From contig NZ_JAUYZI010000030.1 of assembly GCF_030700245.1 (NCBI RefSeq), positions 1 to 64,000 of the forward strand: a stretch of DNA of 64,000 nucleotides, given 5' to 3'. A program made the translations under genes and the position numbers. Source of the stretch: Methylobacterium amylolyticum. GTDB lineage: Bacteria; Pseudomonadota; Alphaproteobacteria; Rhizobiales; Beijerinckiaceae. Shown in pieces: positions 15,730 to 23,336 of this stretch (the first letter of the stretch is position 1; every line of letters starts with the position of its first letter). The notes below the pieces were generated by a model. That model searched no databases. It was not told where the DNA came from and worked only from the letters and a program-made list of their open reading frames with translations.

Positions 15730-16509
15730 TCAGGGCCGCACCGCGGGCGTCTCGACCGGCAGGGGCGCGGCGCGCGCCGCGAGGTAGAGTTCCAGCGCCA
15801 CGAATTCCGGGGATCCGTAGGCGAAGGGTTCAGCCCGCATCCCGGTCATGCAGTTGCGCAGACGCCGCTGGAGCGAGCCGAGCCCCTGCCATTCGAGGCG
15901 GTAGAGCGGATATCCGGTCGGATGACCCTGCGGGATCGCCGCGGCGCCGAGGCGCCGTCCCCAATTGTCGTCGTGGCAGATCGCGCAGGACAGGCCGAGC
16001 TGGCCCATCCGCCCGGCGAACAGGGCGCGCCCCTCGGCCCGGCCGCGATCGAGGCGGGGATCGGCGGGCGGGCGGATCGGCTCGCCGCGGGACTGGAGGG
16101 CGACGAAGGCGGTCAGTGCCAGGAGGTCCGGGCTCTCGTAGGCCGGCGGGACCGCGCCCTGCCGGTCGCGCCGGCACTGCCGGATCCGGTCCTGGAGGTC
16201 GATCGGCCGGTCGCTCCGCGCGTCCCAGGCCGGGTAGCGCGCGGCCACCCCGCGCAGGCCGGTGCCGTCCGCGCCGTGGCAATCGGCGCAGGCGGGCGCC
16301 CCGGCCGCGGGCGGCCGCGCCCACAACTCGGCCCCGTCGGCCACCGCGAGCATGCCGGGATTGGCGGTGTCGTCCCGCTGTATCGCCCGGGTCTCGGCGC
16401 CCATCTGGTCGAAGCCGGAGCGCCGGTCGGCGGGGGCGATCTCGCCGGCCCCGGCCGCGGAGGCCGCGAGCAGGAGCGCGGCGAAGACGGCCGGCGCGGG
16501 GTGCGGCAT
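15730..16509 (-). CDS. soxA: Sulfur-oxidation diheme cytochrome SoxA
   Basis: This 259-aa periplasmic cytochrome has an N-terminal signal peptide (cut after about residue 21) and two heme-binding motifs, CADCH (74-78) and CAICH (175-179). It also has the active-site cysteine region NCMTGMRAEPF (Cys220) where SoxA carries its modified cysteine. With SoxX it forms the SoxAX complex, which links a sulfur substrate to the SoxY carrier cysteine. It is the last gene of the eight-gene minus-strand operon, 9 bases after soxZ. Confidence 0.92.
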   Translation of the reverse strand: MPHPAPAVFAALLLAASAAGAGEIAPADRRSGFDQMGAETRAIQRDDTANPGMLAVADGAELWARPPAAGAPACADCHGADGTGLRGVAARYPAWDARSDRPIDLQDRIRQCRRDRQGAVPPAYESPDLLALTAFVALQSRGEPIRPPADPRLDRGRAEGRALFAGRMGQLGLSCAICHDDNWGRRLGAAAIPQGHPTGYPLYRLEWQGLGSLQRRLRNCMTGMRAEPFAYGSPEFVALELYLAARAAPLPVETPAVRP

Positions 16510-16518
16510 CGCCGGGCC

Positions 16519-16839
16519 TCAGCCCACCGTGATCGCGGCGGTCTCGGTCTGGTCGAAGCCGTTGTCGCCCTGCCACGTGAAGCTGAAACGGCCGCTGCGC
16601 GTCGCGGTCCAGGTGAAGGTCAGGTACGGGTTGGCGGCGGAGGCGGGGAAGAGTTCGGCGCGGAAGATCTCCTCGCCCTCGAAGCGGCAGACGAAGGCGG
16701 TGACGATGTTGCGCGGCAGGATGCGGCCGTCGGGGCCGGGGCGGAAGCCCGTCTCCATCGGGTGGGAGAGCAGCGTCTTGATCGTCACGACAGCGCCGGG
16801 CTCGGCGGTCTTGGGCAGGTTGATCAGGGTGCGGGCCAT
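16519..16839 (-). CDS. soxZ: Sulfur-oxidation carrier subunit SoxZ
   Basis: This 106-aa protein starts MARTLINLPKTAEPGAVVTIKTLLSHPMETGFR, the characteristic SoxZ opening, and folds as a beta sandwich. SoxZ pairs with SoxY in the periplasm to form the substrate-carrying complex. It has no signal peptide of its own, as is usual, since it is exported with SoxY. It sits 6 bases after the soxY stop codon. Confidence 0.93.
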   Translation of the reverse strand: MARTLINLPKTAEPGAVVTIKTLLSHPMETGFRPGPDGRILPRNIVTAFVCRFEGEEIFRAELFPASAANPYLTFTWTATRSGRFSFTWQGDNGFDQTETAAITVG

Positions 16840-16845
16840 GGCGGC

Positions 16846-17313
16846 TCAGCCCTCCAGGCAGGCGGCGAGGGTCACGATCGCGTCCGCGCTGCCGGACCAG
16901 TAGGTGCCGTCGCTCATCTCGGCGATGGCGGTGATGCGCTGCGTGTCGGCGAGCCGGATGCGGGTGGCGACCTGGGCACGCCCGGCGCCCGGCCGCAGGT
17001 GGACCGTGACGACGTTCGGTTGCGGGTTCCGCTCGTTGAACACGCCGATGCGCCGCACGTGGTCGTCCGGCGTCATCGGGCTCTCGACCGTCACGCCGAG
17101 CGGCACCGTGTTGCCGTTCTCCACGAGCGGGGGCAGGTCGAGGGCGACCCGGCCCGGACGGATCCGCGCGCTGCCCGCGAAGCGGCGGATCGCGTCCTCG
17201 GTGGTCTCGGTGCGCGGCAGCGACGCGCCCACCGCCGGACGCAGCGTCACCGCGAGCGCGAGCCCGGCCGTGCCGGCCAGGACGCGGCGGCGATCCGGCT
17301 GCTTCTCCCTCAT
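16846..17313 (-). CDS. soxY: Sulfur-oxidation carrier subunit SoxY with atypical C-terminus
   Basis: This 155-aa protein has a twin-arginine signal (DRRRVLAGTAGLALAV). SoxY normally ends in a flexible GGCGG arm whose cysteine carries the sulfur chain. Here the end is VTLAACLEG: the cysteine is present, four residues from the end, but the flanking glycines are replaced by Ala-Ala and Leu-Glu. The rest of the beta-sandwich matches SoxY. The start at 17313 was chosen for the Tat motif; longer versions overlap soxX. It stands between soxX and soxZ in the usual order. Confidence 0.88.
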   Translation of the reverse strand: MREKQPDRRRVLAGTAGLALAVTLRPAVGASLPRTETTEDAIRRFAGSARIRPGRVALDLPPLVENGNTVPLGVTVESPMTPDDHVRRIGVFNERNPQPNVVTVHLRPGAGRAQVATRIRLADTQRITAIAEMSDGTYWSGSADAIVTLAACLEG

Positions 17314-17320
17314 GGCGTCC

Positions 17321-17788
17321 TCACGGCTTCGCATCGGTGCCGGCATCCCGCAGCGTCCCGAGGAAGGCGACCACGTCCTCGATCTCGGCGGCATCGAGGA
17401 TCGGCCGGTCCCGCCACGCCCTGCCGACGCGGGCGAGGCCCTCCAGGCTGTAGTAGGATGGCATGATGGTGTCCGGGTTCAACACCCGGCCATCCACCAG
17501 CCGCAGCCGCAACGCGCCCGGGCTGCGCCGCGCGCCGACGCCCGCGAGGTTCGGGGCGAGATCGCCCTGGAACCGCTCCTCGGGAAACGGCCCGGCATGG
17601 CAGAGCAGGCAGAGTCCGCGGGTGCGGTCGGCGACGATCGCCCGGCCGCGCGCGGGATCGCCCGGCGCCCCGGTGAGCGAGGCGGGGATCGCGTCGCCGA
17701 CGACCGCGTAGGGCCGCAGGCCGCCCTCGGCGCGCGCCGTGGCGGCCATCAGCGACAGGGCGAGGCCGGCGGCGAGGCGCGGCCTCAC
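17321..17788 (-). CDS. soxX: Sulfur-oxidation monoheme cytochrome SoxX
   Basis: This 155-aa cytochrome starts at a GTG that overlaps the TGA of the flavoprotein gene (GTGA, 17788-17785). A signal peptide ends near residue 20 (ATARA). The heme motif is CLLCH (60-64) and the likely distal methionine lies in DTIMPSYY. The APNLAGVGAR segment is typical of SoxX. It forms the SoxAX complex with the product of soxA, four genes later in the operon. Confidence 0.9.
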   Translation of the reverse strand: MRPRLAAGLALSLMAATARAEGGLRPYAVVGDAIPASLTGAPGDPARGRAIVADRTRGLCLLCHAGPFPEERFQGDLAPNLAGVGARRSPGALRLRLVDGRVLNPDTIMPSYYSLEGLARVGRAWRDRPILDAAEIEDVVAFLGTLRDAGTDAKP

Positions 17789-19059
17789 CCGAACACCGCG
17801 CCGGTGATCGTCCGATACCAGCTCTCGGCGTAGGCGGCCTCCCGGGCGCGCACGGCGGCCGGCGCGTCCGGCGGGCTGATGCCGCCCGCGCCCGGCACGT
17901 CCGCCAGCAGGCCGTCGGTCGGACGGAACACCCCGGCGACCGAGATGCCGTAACCCGGCGCGACGAGGCTGTAGCAGGTGTTGATCAGCCGCGGGCTCTC
18001 GGGCTCGCGCCCGTCGAGGAGGTCCAGCACCGCCTGCGCGCAGACCTTGCCCTGGGCGTTGGCCGAGAAGGCGGATTTGGGCATCGCGCCGGCGATCGCC
18101 GCGTCGCCGATCACGTGGATGCCGGGGACGAGGCGCGATTCGAAGGTCACCGGGTCGATCGGGCACCAGCCGCTGCGGTCGGCGCAGCCGGCGCGCGCGG
18201 CGATGCGCCCGGCCCGCTGGGGCGGGATGATGCAGGCGACGTCGGCCTTGTAATCGGCGAAGTCGGTGCGCACGATCATCGCCGCGGGATCGACGGCGGC
18301 GACCTGTCCGCCCGAGGCCAGCGGCACGTATTCCAGCACGTCCGGGTACAGGGCGGCCCAGGCCGGCTCGAACAGCTTCTGCTTGGAGAAGCTGTCCTTC
18401 GCGTCGAGCAGGATCAGCTTGGCCCGCGGCTTCCGGGTCTTGAGGAAGTGGGCGATAAGGCTGGCCCGCTCGTAAGGGCCGGGCGGGCAGCGGTAGGGGT
18501 TGGCCGGCGCGGAGAGCACGACGGTGCCGCCCTCCGGCATCGCCGCGAGCTGGCGCGCCAGCAGGACGGTCTGCTCGCCCGCCCTCCAGGCATGGGGCAT
18601 GGCGGTCACCGCGTCCGCGTCGTAGCCGGGCAGCACGTCGAAGCGCAGGTCGATGCCGGGCGACAGGACGAGGCGATCGTAGGGCAGGGCGGTGCCGTCG
18701 CCGAGGTCGACGCGCCGGGCCGCCGGATCGACCCCGCTCGCGGTTCCGCGCACGAGCCGGAGCCCGGCGCGCCCGAGCGCGTCGTAGCCCAGCACCTGGG
18801 CGTCGATGCCCCGCAGGCCGGCGATCACCGCGTTGCTGAACGGGCAGGACACGTAGGCCTCGGAGGCCTCGACCAGCGTCACGTCGGCGCCGCCGCGGGC
18901 GAGCTCGCGCGCCGCGGTCGCCCCTCCGAAGCCGCCGCCGACGACCACGACGCGCGGGCGCGCGCCGCCGAGCGCCGGGCGCGCCAGGACGGAGGCCGCC
19001 GCCCCGCCGAGCACGGAGCGGCGCGTCGCCCCGGGCGCGCGGTCCGCCGCGCCGCCCAT
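17785..19059 (-). CDS. fccB: Flavocytochrome-c sulfide dehydrogenase flavoprotein (FccB/SoxF)
   Basis: This 424-aa FAD enzyme has a Tat signal (ATRRSVLGGAAASVLA), the dinucleotide-binding motif VVVVGGGFGGATAARELA near residue 37, and the cysteine of VSCPFSN used for the active-site disulfide. A second Cys stands in NPYRCPPGPYERA. A late FAD motif, GIHVIGDAAIAGAMPKSAFSANAQGK, and the C-terminal FCSD domain complete it. It should oxidise sulfide in the periplasm and pass electrons to the cytochrome encoded just upstream, whose stop overlaps this start by one base (TGATG). Confidence 0.9.
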   Translation of the reverse strand: MGGAADRAPGATRRSVLGGAAASVLARPALGGARPRVVVVGGGFGGATAARELARGGADVTLVEASEAYVSCPFSNAVIAGLRGIDAQVLGYDALGRAGLRLVRGTASGVDPAARRVDLGDGTALPYDRLVLSPGIDLRFDVLPGYDADAVTAMPHAWRAGEQTVLLARQLAAMPEGGTVVLSAPANPYRCPPGPYERASLIAHFLKTRKPRAKLILLDAKDSFSKQKLFEPAWAALYPDVLEYVPLASGGQVAAVDPAAMIVRTDFADYKADVACIIPPQRAGRIAARAGCADRSGWCPIDPVTFESRLVPGIHVIGDAAIAGAMPKSAFSANAQGKVCAQAVLDLLDGREPESPRLINTCYSLVAPGYGISVAGVFRPTDGLLADVPGAGGISPPDAPAAVRAREAAYAESWYRTITGAVFG

Positions 19060-19355
19060 CAGCGCGCGCCCCGCGCGGCGAACCAGGCGGCGACGGCCCG
19101 GCTCTCGCGCTCGTCGAACCCCGTGGCGATGCGGTTCATGATCGTGGCCGGGCGCGCGCCGGAGCGGAACGCGGCGAGCGCGTCCGCGATCTCGGCCTCG
19201 GTCCGCCCGTCGAGCGCGCCCATCGCCGCGCCCGCCGCGTGGCAGCCGGTGCAGGAGGACGCCCCGGCGGGGGGACGCGCCGCGTCCGACCGCGCCGGGA
19301 CGGATCCGAGCGCGGCGACGACGGCGAACAGGCTCGCGGAATGCGCGGCCCTCAT
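19059..19355 (-). CDS. Small monoheme cytochrome c, probable electron acceptor of FccB
   Basis: This 98-aa protein has a signal peptide (cut near residue 25) and one heme motif, CTGCH (35-39). The helix that follows reads TEAEIADALAAFRSGARPATIMNRIATGF. That pattern, with the TIMNRIA methionine, matches the cytochrome subunit of sulfide dehydrogenase (FccA, single-heme form). The gene overlaps both neighbours: ATGA with the molybdopterin subunit gene upstream and TGATG with fccB downstream. It could therefore accept electrons from either enzyme. Confidence 0.85.
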   Translation of the reverse strand: MRAAHSASLFAVVAALGSVPARSDAARPPAGASSCTGCHAAGAAMGALDGRTEAEIADALAAFRSGARPATIMNRIATGFDERESRAVAAWFAARGAR

Positions 19356-21550
19356 GCCCGGCGCAGATCCGTGTCCCTGAGCGGCAACTGACGCACCCGC
19401 TTGCCGGTCGCCGCGAACACCGCGTTCAGCACCGCGGGCGCCGCCACCGCGATCGTCGGCTCGCCGACACCGCCCCAGAACCCGCCCGACGGCATGATGA
19501 TCGCCTCGACCGCCGGCATCGCGTCCATGCGCATGACCGGGTAGGTGTCGAAGTTCGTCTGCTCGATCCGCCCGTCCTTGACCGTGCACGCCCCGTAGAG
19601 CGCCGCCGACAAGCCGTAGACGAACGAGCCCGCGATCTGCGCGTCGATCTGCTGCGGGTTGACGGCATGGCCCGGATCGGTCGCGGCCACGATGCGGTGG
19701 ATCTTCAGCGCGCCGGACTCCGAGACCGAGACCTCGGCGGCGCCCGCGACGTAGCTGCCGAACCCCATCGTCTGGCACAGGCCGCGCTGGACGCCCTCGG
19801 GCGGCTGCGTGCGCCAGCCGATGCGGTCGGCCACCGCTTCGAGCACGGCTCGGTGCTTTGGGTGCGCCCCCATCAGCTTCAGCCGGAAATCGAGCGGATC
19901 CTGGCCGGCGGCGTGGGCCAGCTCGTCCAGGAAGCATTCGAGGTAGATCGCGTTCGGGTTGAGGTTCACGCCGCGCCAGAAGCCCGGGATGATGTGCGGG
20001 TTGCGCATCGCGTGGTCGATCAGGAGGTTCGGGATCGTGTAGCCGATCGCCGCCTCCGGCCCGCTCGGGTTGAGCCCCTGGAAGGTCACGGGATCGCGCC
20101 CGTTGACCATGCGCTGCGGCGCGATCGACGCCAGGATCGACTGGCCCGAGATGCGCATGTGCAGGCCGGTGAGGTTGCCGTCCGCGTCCAGCGCGGCGCG
20201 CAGGCGGCACTGCGTGACCGGGTGATACCGGCCGTGGGTCATGTCCTCCTCGCGGGTCCAGATCAGCTTGATCGGGGTGCCCGGCATCTCCCGCGCGATC
20301 AGGACCACCTGCCGGACCCAGTCGTGGGTCGCGCCGCGGCGCCCGAACCCGCCGCCGAGATGGATCTTGTAGACCTCGCACCGGGTCGCCGGCAGGCCGG
20401 CCGCGTCGGCGGTCGCCGCGAGCGCCGCCTCGCCGTTCTGGGTGGGCGTCCAGACCTCGCAGCGCTCCGGCGTCCACACCGCGGTGGCGTTCATCGGCTC
20501 CATCGTGGCGTGGTTCTGGAACGGCACGCCGTAGACCGCCTCGACGACCTTGGCCGCCCCCTTCAGAGCGCCCTCCACGTCGCCGGCCTTGTTGCCGACG
20601 AAGGCGTCCGGCGCGTCGAGCCCCTCGCGCAGCGTCGCGGCGATGCTCGCACTCGATACGGCCGCGTTGGGTCCCTCGTCCCAGGTGATCGGCAGGGCGT
20701 CGAGGGCGGTCTTGGCGCGCCAGAACGTATCGGCCACCACGGCGACCGCGCTGTCGCCGACCTGGAGCACCCGCTTCACGCCGGGCAGTCCCGAGACCGC
20801 CGCGGCGTCGAAGCTCTTCACCGTGCCGCCGGTGACCGGGCAATCGCGGATCGCCGCGTTGAGCATGCCGGGCAGCGTGAGATCGAGGCCGTAGATCTGG
20901 CTGCCGTCGAGCTTGGCCAGGGTGTCGAGGCGCTTGAGCGGCTTGCCCGCGATGGTCCAGTCCCGGGGGTCCTTCAGCACTACGTCGCCCGGCGGCTCCA
21001 GCTTCGCCGCCTCGGCGGCGACGGCGCCGAAGGTGGTGCTGCGACCGGAAGCGGCGTGCGTGATCACGCCCCGCTCGACCTGACAGGCGGCGGGCGGCAC
21101 CCCCCAGCCCTTGGCGGCGGCGGCGACCAGCATGGTGCGCGCGGCGGCCCCGCCCTTGCGCACGTACTCGTGCGAGTCGCGCATGCCGCGGCTGCCGCCG
21201 GTGGAGAAATCGCCCCAGACGCGCTTGCGCGCCAGGTTCTGGCCGGGGGTGGGATATTCCGTGGTGACCCGGCTCCAGTCGCAGCCGAGTTCCTCGGCCA
21301 CGAGCTGCGCGAGGCCGGTGAGCGTGCCCTGGCCCATCTCGGAGCGGGCGATGCGGATCACGACGGTCTCGTCCGGCCTGACCACGACCCAGGCGTTCAC
21401 CTCCGGCGCGGCCGGCGCCGCGCCGAGAGTCTCCCCGCGCGCGGGCGCGAAGGGCACGTGGAAGCCGAGGCTGAAGCAGCCGGCCGCCGCGGCGGCTCCG
21501 GTGATCCAGGCGCGGCGCGTGGGGCGGGCGGAGTGCGTGTCGCCGGTCAT
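19352..21550 (-). CDS. Molybdopterin-binding subunit of an isoquinoline-1-oxidoreductase-like enzyme
   Basis: This 732-aa member of the xanthine dehydrogenase superfamily has a twin-arginine signal (PTRRAWITGAAAAAG), so it is exported. Family motifs include EMGQGTLTGLAQLVAEEL near the N-terminus, HLGGGFGRRG for cofactor contact, and a C-terminal GGVGEPTIAVAAPAVLNAV with the catalytic glutamate. It pairs with the 2Fe-2S subunit encoded 11 bases upstream to form a two-subunit hydroxylase of the IorAB kind. The substrate cannot be told from sequence (N-heterocycles or aldehydes are typical). Long shadow frames extend the start; ATG 21550 is set by the signal peptide. Confidence 0.87.
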   Translation of the reverse strand: MTGDTHSARPTRRAWITGAAAAAGCFSLGFHVPFAPARGETLGAAPAAPEVNAWVVVRPDETVVIRIARSEMGQGTLTGLAQLVAEELGCDWSRVTTEYPTPGQNLARKRVWGDFSTGGSRGMRDSHEYVRKGGAAARTMLVAAAAKGWGVPPAACQVERGVITHAASGRSTTFGAVAAEAAKLEPPGDVVLKDPRDWTIAGKPLKRLDTLAKLDGSQIYGLDLTLPGMLNAAIRDCPVTGGTVKSFDAAAVSGLPGVKRVLQVGDSAVAVVADTFWRAKTALDALPITWDEGPNAAVSSASIAATLREGLDAPDAFVGNKAGDVEGALKGAAKVVEAVYGVPFQNHATMEPMNATAVWTPERCEVWTPTQNGEAALAATADAAGLPATRCEVYKIHLGGGFGRRGATHDWVRQVVLIAREMPGTPIKLIWTREEDMTHGRYHPVTQCRLRAALDADGNLTGLHMRISGQSILASIAPQRMVNGRDPVTFQGLNPSGPEAAIGYTIPNLLIDHAMRNPHIIPGFWRGVNLNPNAIYLECFLDELAHAAGQDPLDFRLKLMGAHPKHRAVLEAVADRIGWRTQPPEGVQRGLCQTMGFGSYVAGAAEVSVSESGALKIHRIVAATDPGHAVNPQQIDAQIAGSFVYGLSAALYGACTVKDGRIEQTNFDTYPVMRMDAMPAVEAIIMPSGGFWGGVGEPTIAVAAPAVLNAVFAATGKRVRQLPLRDTDLRRA

Positions 21551-21561
21551 CGCCGTGTCCC

Positions 21562-22029
21562 TCAGCCGCGCCCGGACTGGCCGCCCTCGGCGGCCAGCTT
21601 GATCCCCGCGAGCACCCGGTTGTAGGTGCCGCAGCGGCAGATGTTGGTGATCTCGGCGCGGATCTCCGCGTCGCTCGGACGCGGGTTCTGCGCGAGCAGC
21701 GCCGCCGACGCCATGATCATGCCTGGCTGGCAGAAGCCGCATTGCGGCACGTCGAGCTGCGCCCAGGCGCGCTGGACCGGGTGATCGCCCCCCGGGGCCA
21801 AACCCTCGATGGTCACGATCTTCTGTCCCGGCTCGACGGCCGAGAGCGGGACGGAGCAGGAGCGCACCGCCGCCCCGTCGATATGGACAGTGCAGGCGCC
21901 GCATTGGGCGATGCCGCAGCCGTACTTCGTGCCGGTGAGCCCGGCCTGCTCGCGGATCACCCAGAGCAGCGGCGTATCCGGCTCCGCGTCGACCTCGCGC
22001 ACGACTCCGTTGATCGTCAGACGGGCCAT
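21562..22029 (-). CDS. 2Fe-2S subunit of an isoquinoline-1-oxidoreductase-like enzyme
   Basis: This 155-aa protein has the two-domain ferredoxin fold of molybdenum hydroxylases. The plant-type cluster ligands lie in CGIAQCGACTVHIDG, with a further Cys in VRSCSVPL. The second cluster is bound by CGFCQPGM and NICRCGTY. There is no signal peptide, so it probably travels folded with the Tat-signalled large subunit. It is the first gene of the operon that runs on through fccB to soxA. Confidence 0.9.
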   Translation of the reverse strand: MARLTINGVVREVDAEPDTPLLWVIREQAGLTGTKYGCGIAQCGACTVHIDGAAVRSCSVPLSAVEPGQKIVTIEGLAPGGDHPVQRAWAQLDVPQCGFCQPGMIMASAALLAQNPRPSDAEIRAEITNICRCGTYNRVLAGIKLAAEGGQSGRG

Positions 22030-22149
22030 CGCATCCCTCTCGTTGGAACCGCACTAACTTGTCCGGTATCGTCCGGATCGGGCGAGGTCACAATAGGGGC
22101 GGGGTCCCGCCGGGCGGTCAGCGCGTCGCATCGTAACGGATCGGACGGC

Positions 22150-22188
22150 TTGGCCCCGGAACTTGGCCCCGGAACTTGGCCCCGGAAC
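22150..22188. repeat. Tandem repeat, 3 x 13 bp (TTGGCCCCGGAAC)
   Basis: Three exact head-to-tail copies of TTGGCCCCGGAAC lie between the terminator of the DUF4142 gene and the start of the molybdenum hydroxylase/sox operon, about 120 bases upstream of that operon's first ATG. A regulator-binding role is possible but not shown. Confidence 0.8.
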
Positions 22189-22192
22189 GAGA

Positions 22193-22217
22193 AGAGCCGC
22201 CCACGGGGGGCGGCTCT
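22193..22217 (-). terminator. Stem-loop terminator of the DUF4142 gene
   Basis: AGAGCCGCCC (22193-22202) pairs with GGGCGGCTCT (22208-22217) around a 5-base loop. It starts 28 bases after the stop codon at 22245. The T-run that follows on the minus strand is weak (TTCTCGTT). Confidence 0.65.
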
Positions 22218-22244
22218 GCGGACGCGTCGGTGCGGCGTATGGGG

Positions 22245-22964
22245 TCAGCCGCCGTAACGGACGGCGAGGTTGGCCGAGTGGGCGTGCTCGTCTGCGATGT
22301 AGGGCAGCGCCTCGTTGGCGAAGCGGCGGCCGGCCGTGCTGTCGCCGGACTTCGCGTAGGAATCGTACAGCGCCAGGGTCCGGGCGTCCGAGCGGGCCTG
22401 CTGATCGACGTAGGCGCGGTCGAAGGCGCGGCCGTTCGGGGCAGCCTTCAGCGCCTCGATCCGCTGGATGCCGCGCTCGCCGAGCGCCACGCGCCGGCCC
22501 GGCTCGGTCGGGCTGTTGTCGACGATCCCCACGGCGCCGAGCGCGCCGCCGACCACCGTTGTGCCGATGCTGGCGGCGATCGTCACCGGCGCGAGCACCA
22601 GGCCGACCGGGTTGCTGAGATCGGTGCGGATGCCCTGGTTGTCCGAGACCACCGTACCGCCGCGGCTGAGGGAGGTGCCGGCGGGCAGCAGCGCGTCGGT
22701 GGTGGCCTTGCGCTCGACGAGGACGCGGTTGGCGTAGTTGCGCACGCGCGGATTGTTCGAACGCTCGAGAGCAATGCGGCTCGCCTCGATGCTCGCCGCG
22801 TCCGAACGCAGGGCCTCGGCGCGGAAGGCGGGGGTCGAGGTCGCGGCGGCGCCGACATCGGCGGCGTTCGGCAGGATCCGGATCGGGAGCGCGTCCTGCG
22901 CCAGGGCCGGGGTCGCGAGGGCGGCGACGGACAGGCCGAGCGCGGCCAGGGTGATCGTCTTCAT
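22245..22964 (-). CDS. Periplasmic DUF4142-family protein
   Basis: This 239-aa protein has a signal peptide (MKTITLAALGLSVAALATPALA). Its main body is a helical DUF4142 domain: residues SDAASIEASRIALERSNNPRVRNYANRVLVERKA, then, after a Gly-rich central insert, FDRAYVDQQARSDARTLALYDSYAKSGD. Proteins of this family resemble ferritin-like four-helix bundles and are often stress-induced. A GGAAC-type promoter candidate lies 115 bases upstream. The central hydrophobic Gly/Val-rich stretch (LVLAPVTIAASIGTTVVGG) is longer than usual and could touch the membrane. Confidence 0.8.
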   Translation of the reverse strand: MKTITLAALGLSVAALATPALAQDALPIRILPNAADVGAAATSTPAFRAEALRSDAASIEASRIALERSNNPRVRNYANRVLVERKATTDALLPAGTSLSRGGTVVSDNQGIRTDLSNPVGLVLAPVTIAASIGTTVVGGALGAVGIVDNSPTEPGRRVALGERGIQRIEALKAAPNGRAFDRAYVDQQARSDARTLALYDSYAKSGDSTAGRRFANEALPYIADEHAHSANLAVRYGG

Positions 22965-23336
22965 GGTCGGGATGTCCTGCATTCTTCTTGTTGAGCCGAG
23001 GCCGGTCGCCGGGTCCACGGATGACCTCGATCGCCGACGGCTCGGACCGGCGCCCCGGGCGGGGCACGTCGGGCGCTCAACCGTCCCGCTCGGACGCCGT
23101 TCCGGATCGGTGCCATCGCGATTCCGTGAGCCCACGCCGCTGCCGCCGCGGGCGGATTACGAAGCGCGCCGAAGTTCGAACCGAAAAACGTCCCTGCTTT
23201 CAACAGATTGCGCTGGCGCGCCGTTGGCCGGTGCCGCCGGAGTGACCGAAATCCTGACCCGCACACCTATGCGCTCGGCGGGATCCTGATTGCCCAACCA
23301 TGCATGGTGCATTGCAGCGGGCAGGTCTCGGGCACC
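22965..23336. other. 372-bp gene-free region between the DUF4142 gene and ruvB
   Basis: Nothing here looks coding. It holds the promoter candidate at 23079-23103 and the nested motif TGCATGGTGCATTGCA (23301-23316) near the 3' end of ruvB. Confidence 0.5.
23079..23103 (-). promoter_or_regulatory. EcfG-like promoter candidate for the DUF4142 gene
   Basis: On the minus strand GGAAC (23103-23099) is followed after 16 bases by GGTT (23082-23079). The general-stress sigma factor EcfG of alphaproteobacteria reads GGAAC-N16/17-CGTT, so three of four -10 bases match. The site is 115 bases before the start codon. The same spacing and -10 occur at 24940. Confidence 0.35.

Noticed and set aside
19667..21625. 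652-codon plus-strand frame opposite the molybdopterin subunit
   Set aside because: It has low-complexity Arg/His/Gly composition, no start signal, and lies over an unmistakable XDH-family gene.
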